In this document: positions 9,783 to 20,124 of the stretch, one piece after another
Layout: every line of letters begins with the position of its first letter
Numbering within the stretch: position 1 is the stretch's first letter
Assembly (NCBI GenBank): GCA_030280995.1
Contig: JASXTE010000002.1
Coordinates: 2,131,501-2,195,500 of the forward strand
Direction of reading: 5' to 3'
Source: Hemileia vastatrix
Taxonomy: Eukaryota; Basidiomycota; Pucciniomycetes; Pucciniales; Zaghouaniaceae
DNA: 64,000 nucleotides
The notes under the pieces: model-generated
Seen by the model: only the letters and a program-made list of their open reading frames with translations
What the model was told of the DNA's origin: nothing
The model's database searches: none
Program-made: the position numbers and the translations under genes

Positions 9783-11710
9783 TTACTCAGTTCTGGATAC
9801 ATACAGGCTGACATCTATACCCACTCCTGCAGCCTGAATTGTTCCAACCAAAACTAGGCAATTTTTAATAAAATACAATTCATGCAAATTTTTGTCTCGC
9901 TGTGTCCTGTTGAGTTCACCCATATGCTGGGTATACCTAATATTTTGGTAATCTAGAGCCATTTTTATTCTATTTTGAAATATTAGAAAAAAATTTTTAA
10001 TAAGCCAACATAATTTTGTAAAACAATTCATTATAGAATCACTGAAATCTGCAAAAAGTCTGAAAAGTTGGAGAATATAAAAGCTTTTGGAAAATTTACA
10101 CCCCTTTCACCAGAAAAAAAGTCTTTCAAGTGGCCTATAAGATGACAAATCTTTGTGGAATGGTTCCAGGTGAAATCAAAATCTGGAGTTTCATCCAGAT
10201 TTTTGTAGATTGGATGGTTGCAGAATTTTCTTAAAATCATCAGCTCTCTAAGAAACTTGGATGGGTCACAAGGGAGGTAACTGCTTCTGGAGGGCCCATA
10301 TTGCTCAGTGAATCCTTCTTGAAGCACATCAAGTTTAGACCTCCATGGATCTGCTTATTGAACCAATATCCCCCTTTGAATATTTTTTGGAAGAGACAAA
10401 ATTGCATCCTTTGTCTACATAGGTTCATGACTTTCATTAAGTGATTGATTGATTTAATAGACTTAGCCTTTCCTTTTTGCAAACCTGGAAAAAGGAAATT
10501 CTTCCATAACCAGTCTTCTTGCCACTTTTTGATTCTAAGAAAAAATATGAGACTTTGAAGGTCAGTGAGCCTGTTCTGAAGTGGAGTTCCAGTTAAGCAT
10601 AGTTGGTGTTGGGATTCCAAGTCAAATATTGTTTGAGTTCTCTGCAAGTAAGGATTTTTAATGTAACTAAAAGAATGTTTATAAAAATTGATTATAAAAA
10701 TTAATTTTTAAGTTTTAGATATAGAAATGGGCACTAAATGAGCTTCATCTAAAACAACTCTATACAAAAAGAGCTTTTAAGTCCCTGGTATCTTTTTTTG
10801 ACATTGATTTCTTGACATTTTTGGGTTAGCTGTTTCATAGGTCTTTAAAACAATAACAGTGTCCTGCAGCTCATTGACTTTAGTATTTTGACAATTCCCT
10901 CCATAAATAACCTTGAAAGGAAGCACATTTTCTTCAAAGTGCGCACTTATTTCATTTATGCAATTCAATAGTGTTGCCAGTGGGCATATAATCAGTGCGG
11001 CTGAACTCTGATTAATACCTTCTTGATTTTCCAAGACCTTGAATTGTCTTGCTTCACTTTGAGTTTCACTAATAAGAGAAAGAGTTGACAGCAGCTTTCC
11101 CAAGCCCATATCATCAGCAAGTATTGACCCGTTTTCTTCAGGGGTTAATTGATTGTTAGGAAAATGATCTTTACAGTCATTGAATCCAGCTCTAAGTCAA
11201 TAGTTGTCCTGGTTCCACCACATGATATCCAACTTTTTTTTGAAAATTTGTTCATTTTCAATCATAAAAGTTTTTGCTTGAAGTTGATGTGTTTTGAGAA
11301 CTGTTTTTATTCCTTGGATAAGTAGATCAGCTTTCCAATCTTGAGTACTCTGAGAAATTTTGAAAGAGCCTTCAAAAATTACATGCAGGATATTAAAAAA
11401 GATAGTGGAGTCATAGTTCAGGATCAGACATAAATTTATTTGAGCAGAATAAAATGCTTCTTTAGAAAGACTGATTAGTGTAATTGAAGAAATGAGGCAT
11501 CCCCAAAGTTGATACTGATTACTGAAAACTGGAACCAACACAAAAACAGAATGGCTTCCTAGGATTCAAGGCACTTCTTTTGTTTAAATGGTGAGATCCA
11601 CACCAAATGTCACAAAATAGTGGTCCAATTTGCTGACTCTGCACATGAGAAAGATTACTGAAAAGGGCTGGTTTTCTTTCTTCAAATAGTCTAAAATTAT
11701 GAACATTCAA
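9783..11710 (-). pseudogene. SNF2-family (Rad5/HLTF-like) ATPase, broken
   Basis: Reading the minus strand downward gives ordered pieces of an SNF2 helicase-like ATPase, which uses ATP to move along DNA and remodel chromatin or act in repair. Seen in order: a lead-in with HQLQAKTFMIENE near 11260; motif I, ADDMGLGK (about 11120-11085, with Leu where Thr is usual after Lys); motif II, DEAH (near 10750); motif III, LTGTPLQN (near 10575); a region with LRKFCNHP (near 10215); and a C-terminal helicase segment with QAAGVGID (near 9830). Frames change between 10650, 10330 and 10030, and stops occur, so some gaps may be introns but the whole is not a working gene. The C-terminal end recurs inverted at 16305-16440. 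Nuclear in life; now probably dead. Confidence 0.75.
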
Positions 11711-12050
11711 ATGGCCTCACTGTAAAATTTTGGGGGTCCCCATGTTTTGAAATCTTGAAATTACATTCATATTAGGGGGTGTCAGTTCTGGCAAATCCGC
11801 ACTTAAATTAAGTGCGGATTTCAAACCAAATCAGCACTTACAAATCAGCACTTAAATTTTGCAAAAAAGTCACTTATTTCAAAAAAGGGTGTCAGTTATG
11901 ACCTCAAATCAGCACTTTTTTCCCATTTTTTTTCACAACCACATTTTGGCCACAAAACATCCCTTCCTTTCTTACCCCATCCCTGTCACATGTGACACAC
12001 TGACCTTCCTCGCTACCTACCCATCAATCCTCGGCACACACCCCTTCCTG

Positions 12051-12720
12051 ACATTTTCAATATTTTGACCAGGCATGTTTACATTCTTTTTTACTTATTT
12101 CTTCTACTTTTTAATCTTTTTTCTTGTTATGTGCCAGTTTCATAATGCCTCCCAGACATTCCAAATCTCAAAAGGTAACTCAAAAATCTGCTTCGTCACA
12201 AAAGTCTCCTCGTAAAGCAAGGATTACATATAAAAAAAATCAGTGACTTTTTCTATTACTTACAACTGTTTTTACAGAATTGAAAACTATGTTTCAGCTA
12301 ATATTTTATGTAAGTGAACTCTGTTCTTCGCCCGAAGAACAGAGTTCATCCTCCTATTTTCACATTCTGTTTGCACCAATCTCCAACATTTTCAATATTT
12401 TGACCAGGCATTTTTACATTCTTTTTTACTTATTTCTTCTACTTTTTAATCTTTTTTCTTGTTATGTGCCAGTTTCATAATGCCTCCCAGACATTCCAAA
12501 TCTCAAAGGGTAACTCAAAAATCTGCTTTGTCGCAAAAGTCTCCTCGTAAAGCAAGGATTACATATAAAAAAAATCAGTGACTTTTTCTATTACTTACAA
12601 CTGTTTTTACAGAATTGAAAACTTTGTTTCAGCTAATATTTTATGGAAGTGAACTCTGTTCTTTGCCCGAAGAACAGAGATCATCCTCCTATTTTCACAC
12701 TCTGTTTGCACCAATCTCCA
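12051..12720 (+). repeat. 335-bp direct duplication inside H1
   Basis: 12051-12385 and 12386-12720 are near-identical direct repeats. Each holds the first exon of the second Harbinger ORF (ATG 12145 and ATG 12480) and a 32-nt palindrome with 15-bp arms, GAACTCTGTTCTTCG and its complement (first at about 12317-12348). The second palindrome has two mismatches. Confidence 0.85.
12145..12246 (+). pseudogene. Start of the second Harbinger ORF (MYB/SANT partner), truncated
   Basis: A 33-residue basic peptide beginning MPPRHSKSQK. Harbinger elements encode a second DNA-binding protein (MYB/SANT type) that helps the nuclease enter the nucleus and bind the ends; this peptide stands where that protein should start and is rich in Lys/Ser. 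A GTGACT...TTACAG interval directly after it could be a short intron (the TGA overlaps the donor). No MYB domain follows: the body is missing in H1. It is repeated at 12480-12581. H2 retains the C-terminal part. The assignment rests on position and composition. Confidence 0.5.
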
Positions 12721-13096
12721 TCCCTTTCAATTCTATCAACACATGCTTGTCTTCCCTCCCCATGCCTTTCGCTATCCTCCCAGCCCCATTGTATGCCATC
12801 CTCTTTTGATCCCCATTTCACCCCTCTCAACCTCTCCCAGACCCTTTTCTTCATTTAAAATGCCTCGGAACCCTTAATCTTCCCTTCCAACTCTTTCCCA
12901 ACCTTTGAGTGACTGAAAAAATATGCGTTTGCTGAAAATATGCGATTTCATGTTGAGTTGATGAAAGAAAACACAGAGAGAAAAAAAAATAAGACTTTAA
13001 CAGCAAATTCAAAAACCAAAAAAATATGCAAAAAAATTTACCATTCTCAGTGAATAATACATGCAAATTGATAATTTGAAGAGAAAGAGAAAAAAA

Positions 13097-14355
13097 TTAA
13101 AATTGTGTTGAGAAATGTTGGAGTGTTATTGGAAGGATTTTCGCCCTTATACTAGTTGATTGAGAAATAGAAGTGTTGGATATAGTCAGATGTGAATCAA
13201 CTTGTTCATCTTCATACAGCTCTAACCATTGATCTTTGAGGTCAGCAAGTAGGTTATGAAGTATAGTGCAACACAGAATCCGGTTGATCACCGCCTCCAT
13301 TTCAGATTTATTTCTAAGAGGACTTCTTAATTCCCTTAAACTAGAAAAACGGCCTTTCAAGATTCCAATAGAATGTTCAATACGGACTCTTGACTTTGCC
13401 AAATGATTGTTGAATTTGGCATTTTGACTGTCTTCTGAAGCTGCTCCATGAAAAGCAGGAAGTACATACTTTCCATTCACATAAGCAGAATCTGCAAGAA
13501 GATACTGATTTTCATCAAAGAATTTTTCAGGTTCATTTGAAATATGCATTCTTTGGAAGACGTAGGAGTCATGACATGAGCCAGGATAGCCAGCGAAGAA
13601 TGATATAAATTTTTTGTTTACGTCACATATAAGCTGAACATTAATTGAATATCTATAAAGAAGATATATTTGTTTGTGTTAGTTTCAAGGAGGATGAAAG
13701 GAGTTAAAAATAATCTACCTCTTTTTACGGTCAAAGTAATTGTTTCCACCTTGAGCAGGTTTCTGCTCAAAGGAATAGTAGTACCATCAACAAAACCAAT
13801 ACATCCTGGAAAGCCCTCTGCTTGCATAACCTGAGATGATTCAAGTCGCTCTTCTTTTGTTGGCCAGGTGAGAAGTTGAGATTCCAAGGAGTTGATGGCA
13901 GTGATACATCGTTTGGTATAAGTGTTAACTGAACCATACCCTAAATCAAAGACATTTTCTAAACGTTTCAAAGCGGCTCCATTACCAATTGAACCCAAAC
14001 GACATAGTGTGATGGCCAATTGAATTGAAGGATGTCGTTGTTCTTTTTGAGAATTATTGTGAAATATGGGATGATCCTGAATAAGCTCAAGCAATTTAAG
14101 GAAACATTCCTGAGAAGTCCTGAACAGCTGTCTAAAACTGGGTGTAGATAGGTTAAGAAGTGTTTGGATGGTGTACTTGGGGGTATGAAGTACTTGAGGC
14201 TTTCTGGGAAGAAGGTAACGTTTCCTGGCCATTTTTGATAAAACAACAAAATCTTCTTCTAGATCAGAATCGGAATCAGAGTCCAAGAGCAGTTCAAGCG
14301 CCATGAAAGTCATTGCTTTATGTAATTTATCACGATTTGAAAGTGAGGAAGGCAT
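13097..14355 (-). pseudogene. H1 HARBI1-like transposase (DDE nuclease), 1-nt frameshift
   Basis: Cuts and rejoins the element ends. ATG 14355; exon 1 is 14355-13719, the intron 13718-13653 (66 nt, GTAGAT...TTATAG) and exon 2 is 13652-13097, about 397 residues, normal for the family. An N-terminal helix-turn-helix-like region (PSIQLAITLCRLGS, GYGSVNTYTKR) precedes the DDE_Tnp_4 core: first Asp in GFVDGTTIP, second in LADSAYVNGKY, Glu in RVRIEHSIGILKGRF. All three acidic residues are kept. One base is missing near 13764-13768, which shifts QKPAQGGNNYFDRKKR out of frame; splicing then restores the usual YSINVQLICD. Apart from this lesion the gene reads through. Confidence 0.88.
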
Positions 14356-14641
14356 GACTCTTATATGATATGATATGAAGATGTAAGTGATGTACGATGT
14401 TTTGAGTTATGAAGTGTTATTCTGCGGAGTGCTGCGTATAATTGGGATGATGCTGACAAATCAGTGAAATGGGACTTGATGGTGAAATCAGCACTTTTGG
14501 TTGAGAAAGTGCGGATTTGAGTGAAATAAGTGACTTATTTCATTTTGAAATCCACCAGTATTGGGGCTACTGTGTTTTGGAAATCCGCACTTATTTAAGT
14601 GCGTATTTGTAAGTGCGGATTTGCCAGAACTGACACCCCCT

Positions 14642-14856
14642 ATTAAGTTGATCAATTGTTATTGAGAACTTTCCAAAACATCTGAGACTTGACATATTAA
14701 GTAAGAAAAGTATCTTAAGATAGGGCTTGTTAAAAGTTAAATTGAAGCAAAAAATGAATAAACAGTTTTGAATAAAATGACAAAATAAGTTTTTAGAATC
14801 TGCTATGCTAAGCTTATAATTCTTTCACATGTATTATTAAAATTGACTGCATTTAC
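14642..14856. other. AT-rich interval between H1 and the fragment cluster
   Basis: Nothing coding or repetitive recognised. It abuts a chromovirus fragment that begins abruptly at about 14857. Confidence 0.5.
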
Positions 14857-15604
14857 CAAGGATGACTTCAACATCGTCAATACGCCAACAAATCTCAAGG
14901 CTTAAATTTTAAATTGGGACCGTCTTCACACCCACGGACAACTCAATCCAAACCCAATAAGGGAAAGGACAAACCTTGACAGAAAAGCTCGACCCCAGGC
15001 AATATCAGCAAAGTACTGGATCCTAAAGGGGAACTTAAAGAAGCTGAGAGGAAGAGGCGAGCAGATAATGGGTTATGTATGTATTGTGGGGGTAAGCACA
15101 AGCTAGAAGATTGTGTGAAGTTGAAGGAAAGAGAAGGTACTAGTTCAAGGTCAAAAAACTAGTAGATAGTTTACTTGTGTGCAAAGCAAACTATCTTATC
15201 TTGCCCAGTGCACAGAACCTCCATGTCTTAAGGAATGGAGTTGCCTTAAACTGCTTGAGATTCATTCTTTTTAAGGAGAATATCCCCATCAGTTGTCTTA
15301 TAGACTCTTGAGCTTCAATTTCTTTTGTTAGTTTATCTTTTGCCTAGAAGTTACAACTGACATTTACAGATATCGATCGAACTCCAATTTACTTGGTCGA
15401 ATCAGAGGAGCCCAAATATTGGGTAAGTAAGAAAGTTTTATGGGTTTTCAACTTTCCGAAATTCCCCCCCTTTGAGTGGGAATTATCAGTCTTTGACACC
15501 CCAAGGATGGACAATACCATTCTTGGCCATGACTTTTTAATGCATTGGAATCCTGAAATTGATTGGACATGGGGTTTTTATCACCTCATAGTTGTTCTTC
15601 TCTA
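14857..15604 (+). pseudogene. Chromovirus A gag-protease fragment
   Basis: Parallels A1 from the end of the gag capsid region to the middle of the protease. It has the zinc-knuckle region (CMYCGGKH), the slippery A-AAA-AAC at 15153-15159 followed by TAG, and the protease-side segment EPKYWVSKKV with GHDFLMHWNPEID. The DSG aspartate region has a stop (GAC TCT TGA near 15304). No LTR is attached, and it ends at a join with an inverted Gypsy-B piece at about 15605. Confidence 0.85.
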
Positions 15605-16180
15605 GGAGAAATGGCATATACTGAGTTTTCAGAACATATTTTAAATTTTCTCTTACCATTCATGCCTATAGTGAAGCAACTGTTTGCAGGATCTAGTTTA
15701 ATGCCAAATTTTGTCAATAAATAATTGCCAGTAATAAACCAATCACTACAATTTTTATTATCCATTACTACAAATTCACATACTGCTCTAACATATCCAT
15801 TATTTTATTTAAATAATACAGCAGTTTTGTATTTGCCAATTGGATTTAATACTGAACCAAAACCTCTCCAGTTCTTTGTTTGAACAGGTTCTAGTTTTTC
15901 CTTATACTTACTGTCAAGTTTCTGTAATGTGTTAATAGAAACTACACTACCTGCACCCCCAGTGTCAAGAATGGCATTCATTTCTTTTCCACATATAATA
16001 ACAGGTGCTCTGATAGGTGTTATTTTGTAAGTATCATGAGTTACATCTTTTATTATTTCAGCCTCCTCAATGGAAGTTAAATATGTGTCTGTATGAGGTA
16101 TGGCATCATTCAGAAACATTATATCCTGTTCTAATACAAATATCTCATTTTCATCATCACTGTAAGATATGTTACTTTTT
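15605..16180 (-). pseudogene. Gypsy-B protease fragment
   Basis: The minus strand encodes an aspartic protease segment with ILDTGGAGSVVS (DTG motif) followed by NTLQKLDSKY and, after a stop, GNYLLTKFGIKLDPANS. It matches the protease of Gypsy-B on the plus strand at 40958-41561. It is flanked by a chromovirus piece on one side and an SNF2 piece on the other, so the cluster looks rearranged. Confidence 0.75.
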
Positions 16181-16304
16181 CAATCCTCACTGGACACCAC
16201 ATTTTCATCTTCATGATTACTTAGTTCAGAATTCTGTGAGGTTTCAATAACATTTATTCTTTTCTTACATGTGTGACCCTTTACCCAAGGTTCCTAGATT
16301 ACCA

Positions 16305-16440
16305 CAATATTAGGTATATCCAGCATATGGGTGAACTCAACAGGACAAAGTGAGAAAAAATTTGCATGAATTGTATTTTTTTAAAAATTGCCTAGTTTTG
16401 GTTTTAACAATTCAGGCTGCAGGAGTGGGTATATATCTCA
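16305..16440 (+). pseudogene. Inverted duplicate of the SNF2 C-terminal fragment
   Basis: About 130 bp matching the reverse complement of 9800-9945. It reads NIRYIQHMGELNRT, then a broken frame ending in an IQAAGVGI-like stretch, i.e. helicase motif V of the SNF2 pseudogene. Several indels and a TGA separate it from function. Confidence 0.7.
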
Positions 16441-16830
16441 GGTGTGCTCAAAATTTATATATAATAATGATCTCAATTTCTCATATTTTATATTAAGAAC
16501 AAAAATATTGAACTTTTTATATTTTCAATGTTGAAATAGGAGCCAATTTAAAATCCAGCAGTTGAGCAGCAGGCTGTTGATTTTCTGTATAGAATGGGGC
16601 AGCAAAATTAAGTAAATTTTTTGAATGATTTTGTACATGGAAGTATAGAATTCAGCATTCATAAGCTTCAAAGTAAAAAATGGATCTAGAAATGTAAGCC
16701 AAATTTTAATTTTATATATTTTAATGATAATAGTAATTGTTAAAATTATTTTTTTTGTTTTCAAGGCTAAGTGTCCCAAACAGTGGAAATTATGAGTATG
16801 AGTGTACAAACCTATTATTAATGAAGTTTG

Positions 16831-17307
16831 TCAATCACTCACATTAGAAGAAGTAAGAATTTCAAGGAGAGCATTTAAATTTATGTGATTTTGAGGATTT
16901 AAAAGTCTGAGTTTTTGAGGATTTAGAGATGCAAGATATAAGGGAGAATAAAAGTCATTTGGCAAACCCTGGGGGAGATGAGAGGGATTAAGGTTAGGTG
17001 ATAATGTTGAAACCAAACTGATTCTGTTGTAAAATGCCAAATCCTTTAAAAAACTTCCAGAGTAGGTCAAAGTATCTTGAATATCAAATTCTTGTTGGTC
17101 AAGATATTGTGCAACTTTAGAAAAATCTTCAGACCTCCATTGCATTAAGATACGTCTTAACAATCCATCATTATCAATTATGGTGTCTGAACAACACTTG
17201 ATGTTTGTGAAAAGGTTGTCATAAGTTTCACAACGTGGAAGTTGTTTGAGAATTTTAGTTCTGTTATCTGAATTCCAAGAATCATTGTTATTTGATATAA
17301 AGGTCAT
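16831..17307 (-). CDS. Orphan ORF, 158 aa, unknown
   Basis: An uninterrupted minus-strand frame from ATG 17307 that I do not recognise. Its composition is protein-like: charged and aromatic residues are mixed (DGLLRRILMQWRSEDF, QYLDQQEFD) and there is no low complexity or membrane segment. Near the end, GTGAGT at about 16844 followed by TAATAG could be a splice donor and acceptor, so this may be one exon. There is no MYB, zinc-finger or RT motif. Neighbours are SNF2 and retroelement debris, so it may be either a host gene remnant or an unrecognised element protein. Confidence 0.35.
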   Translation of the reverse strand: MTFISNNNDSWNSDNRTKILKQLPRCETYDNLFTNIKCCSDTIIDNDGLLRRILMQWRSEDFSKVAQYLDQQEFDIQDTLTYSGSFLKDLAFYNRISLVSTLSPNLNPSHLPQGLPNDFYSPLYLASLNPQKLRLLNPQNHINLNALLEILTSSNVSD

Positions 17308-17939
17308 GAATAAAAATGGTTAAAAAAAGAGATTTTTCATACTTTTTTTTATTCTATATTTATGATTTCTCTTTTTGATTATTTCTTGGGAGCTATCAAA
17401 ATCCTTCTCAATTCTTGATTTATTAGCATGACCTAAAAACCAACAGTTAAGAGCTCCAATTTGATTTTAGAAGTTAATTTGAGTTTAGTCAATCAGATAT
17501 TCAATCAAATTATTTGTTTTTAAGGCATTTTCCCAATGTTTAATGAGAATATTTGCCAAGACCAGTTTCCTTTTGTCAAACACCACAGAAAATCTGAGGG
17601 TGAACTGCTAGCAGTTCCCTCTATGTGAAACTATCAGAAATTTTTCACAAAACTGTTGGGAAACCATCCTGAAACTGTCAGAAATATGTTTTTAAATCTG
17701 ATGAAAAAACATTGAAAAAATAAACTGTCACAGATTGAATCCAGAACAATCCCTCCTTGAGCAGAGCATAGGAACCATATTGAACATCAGTTAATCTCAG
17801 GTTTGGAAAAAGGTTGAACAACATCTCTTAGCATACCTTAATATTCAAATATTAAACTTGAATATATGTTGCGTGTATGATATTGATTCAAATGCATTTG
17901 AATTTGCATGGTGGATACTTATTGCATGTTAAAAATTGA

Positions 17940-18170
17940 TGTGAAATGCCTATCCAAAGTGTATTCATAATGAATATGAAGAATAAATATGCTTTGAAAA
18001 TATGCATATTGAATATGCATAAAAATATGCATATTGAATATGCATAAAAATATTAAAATTGAATATGTATTAAAAATATGCAGATTGAATATGTAAAAAA
18101 AAGGTGCATATATGTATATGAATAAAATATATAAATATGCATATACATCTGTATAATGAATATGCATATT
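17940..18170. repeat. TATGCATATT-type tandem array in R1
   Basis: Degenerate tandem units of about 20-27 bp around TGAATATGCATA. The longer array in the other R1 copy lies at about 57760-58140. A2 is inserted directly at the end of this array. Confidence 0.75.
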
Positions 18171-18499
18171 TGTCTTACACCACATGACACTCAAGGCAAA
18201 AGTAGCTCATTAAATTAAAAATACAGAGGTCTAAATCCATACTCAAAGCGCAGAAAGCAATTCTACATAGCAACTGCAACTTTCCTTTGTGTACTTGCTA
18301 TTCAACCGTCCTAGTCTAAACTCTAAATCTATATTAGTCAATCTCTCAATAGTGTGTCTCAGTCTTTTCCTCAATAAGCGACACACAGCACAATAGTCAA
18401 TGTAATAGTACACTGAAAGATTTATTAAATGTCTGTGAATTATTAAAAGGGGTAGTGAGCATGGACGGAATGGATAGTGGAGGATTAAAGGGTTGACGG

Positions 18500-19638
18500 T
18501 ATGGTAAGGTAAACTCTTACAGTCGCCTTGCTGTAAGCAGAATCCGGAGGAGATATGTGGATTTAGCTGAAAACCCCGTCCTTCCAATAAAAATAACAAA
18601 ATGGGAATTCTAAATCACTAAGCTAACCAATCTACTTGGATCTGATTGATGAAAATAATGAAACTCTAAAATATTTAACGCTTAGTGAGATTTAAGGAAA
18701 GTGGCTGTTGATAAAAGAAATACTGATAACAACAATTAAGGTGTACCAGTGAAAGATCTGAAAAGATTGACTTTTATGTTTTTATAATAATTTGAATTTT
18801 TATGAGACAGCAATAATCAAGTCCCAGCGATGAAGACCTTTCTAAAAATACCCTGTATGAAGTGTGATTTAAATTGTTGAGTAGTATTTCTAAAATGTTA
18901 AATATAAAAAATAAAGTTATAAGGGTATTACAATTTATTTAATTTGTTGAGTAATAAAAAAAATGAGACTGTGGTAGTTAATGATTAAGCTGTATGATGT
19001 GTCCCCCCCTCAATTTCGAGTTTGAGAGTCGCTTAAGTATTCCTAGTCACGTGTTCAAATTTTCCCCTCCAGAGCTCTTCCAGAGTCAATCCGGAGCCGG
19101 AACGGAGTCCGTACGGAGTCCGTACGGAGTCAAAGCAGAGTCCGTACGGAGTCCGTCCGGACTTCCGGACTCAATTTAGAACCTTAAAACCATAATAAAA
19201 AATCTAGAAAAATTACACATAATAGAGCTACTTCCCTTTTACATACCAAACTAATTTTCGTAGTCTGCGCAGCTCTAATTACCCCGTGAAAATTCATCGA
19301 AGTTAAGTAATTTCTGAAAACGTAAATATTTCTATAAAACTTTAAAATTCATTTAAAAATATAAGAAAAATAGTAAAAATTCTGGGAAAATTTCCCAAGG
19401 TTCTTGAGTGACTCTACTTAATACTTATAAATTTTTCAGACCGTAAAAATAAGTTTTCTCTGTAAAATAAATTGTTTTCGTGTAGGCATTCGCTTGTGAC
19501 CAATTTCTTCATATTTAAAACTCAAATAAATTAAATAAAACCCTTTTATATATAAAAAAAAATAATAACGCCAATCTTGCACGCCGTAATAACTCCATTT
19601 ACATATTTAGGTGCCGTACTAAACTTTAGGCTACCACA
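18500..19638 (+). mobile_element. Solo-LTR-like insert in the A2 5' LTR
   Basis: A 1,139-bp insert flanked by ACGG (18496-18499 and 19639-19642), or a 5-bp duplication with one change. Its ends are near-inverted (TATGGTAAGG...CTACCACA; ideal TGTGGTAG/CTACCACA), typical of an LTR with TG/CA ends after one G-to-A change. No coding capacity. It contains a CpG-rich cluster of GGAGTCCGTAC repeats at about 19104-19170. Orientation is assigned arbitrarily. Confidence 0.6.
19104..19170. repeat. CpG-rich palindromic repeat cluster
   Basis: GGAGTCCGTACGGAGTCC-type units occur four to five times in 67 bp; each is self-complementary around GTAC. They stand out in very AT-rich surroundings and could be transcription-factor sites of the LTR it belongs to. 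Confidence 0.7.
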
Positions 19639-20050
19639 ACGGATTTTAGTGAGGAGGGTCCAGGTGTAATGGGTGTATTTTTAATGGTCTGTGGTGTGCC
19701 GAAGAGTGGATAGGTATGAGGTCAATGCAAGGAGGAGTAAAGGATATAAAAGGGGTTGGGTTTTTGGTTCGACATTCTTTAGAATTAAATTATAGATTGT
19801 ATATATAGTTAATAGTGGTAAAGCTTTAGATAAATCATTATTATTATATCTTCCCTTATTTTCTCAGTAATAATTTCTAAATCTTAAATCTTTTGATTAT
19901 TAAATTTCCAACCCTTTGTGAGATCTTGAGAATTTTAATATTACCTTTAAATTATATTAGTATTCTTCTTGAACATATCTCAAAGCAGTATCTCTTCATT
20001 TGAGTCATCTTCAACACCCTTGACCTTGTGCGTAGGTCTTCCGGTGACAG

Positions 20051-20064
20051 TATAATTTAATTCT
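20051..20064 (+). other. Primer-binding site of A2, self-priming type
   Basis: TATAATTTAATTCT begins one base after the LTR and is complementary over 14 nt to 19781-19794, which lies 36 nt after the A2 TATA box. The one base lost relative to A1 is the outermost pair. Confidence 0.7.
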
Positions 20065-20124
20065 CCGTAGTTCTCATTCTTTGCACTACTACGTTCCTTT
20101 TCAGGTGTTTTCTAAATTCTTAAA

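Larger units (their letters stand above)
11774..14641 (-). mobile_element. PIF/Harbinger-like DNA transposon H1
   Basis: Perfect 32-bp terminal inverted repeats (11774-11805 and 14610-14641) begin AGGGGGTGTCAGTTCTGG. They are followed inside by repeated AAATCCGCACTT/AAATCAGCACTT motifs on both sides, likely transposase-binding repeats. Flanking ATT (11771-11773 and 14642-14644) fits a 3-bp target duplication; TTA is an alternative phasing. It carries a HARBI1-like nuclease on the minus strand and the start of a second ORF on the plus strand in the usual convergent layout. The second ORF is cut short and the nuclease has a 1-nt frameshift, so this copy is not autonomous. H2 (28797-31851) is a relative in opposite orientation. 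Confidence 0.9.
18171..20049 (+). repeat. 5' LTR of A2, interrupted
   Basis: LTR sequence at 18171-18499 and 19639-20049 aligns with the 3' LTR 26762-27573; the middle 1.14 kb is foreign. TATA box 19745-19751; predicted self-primer 19780-19794; GTGACA end at 20044-20049. Confidence 0.9.
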
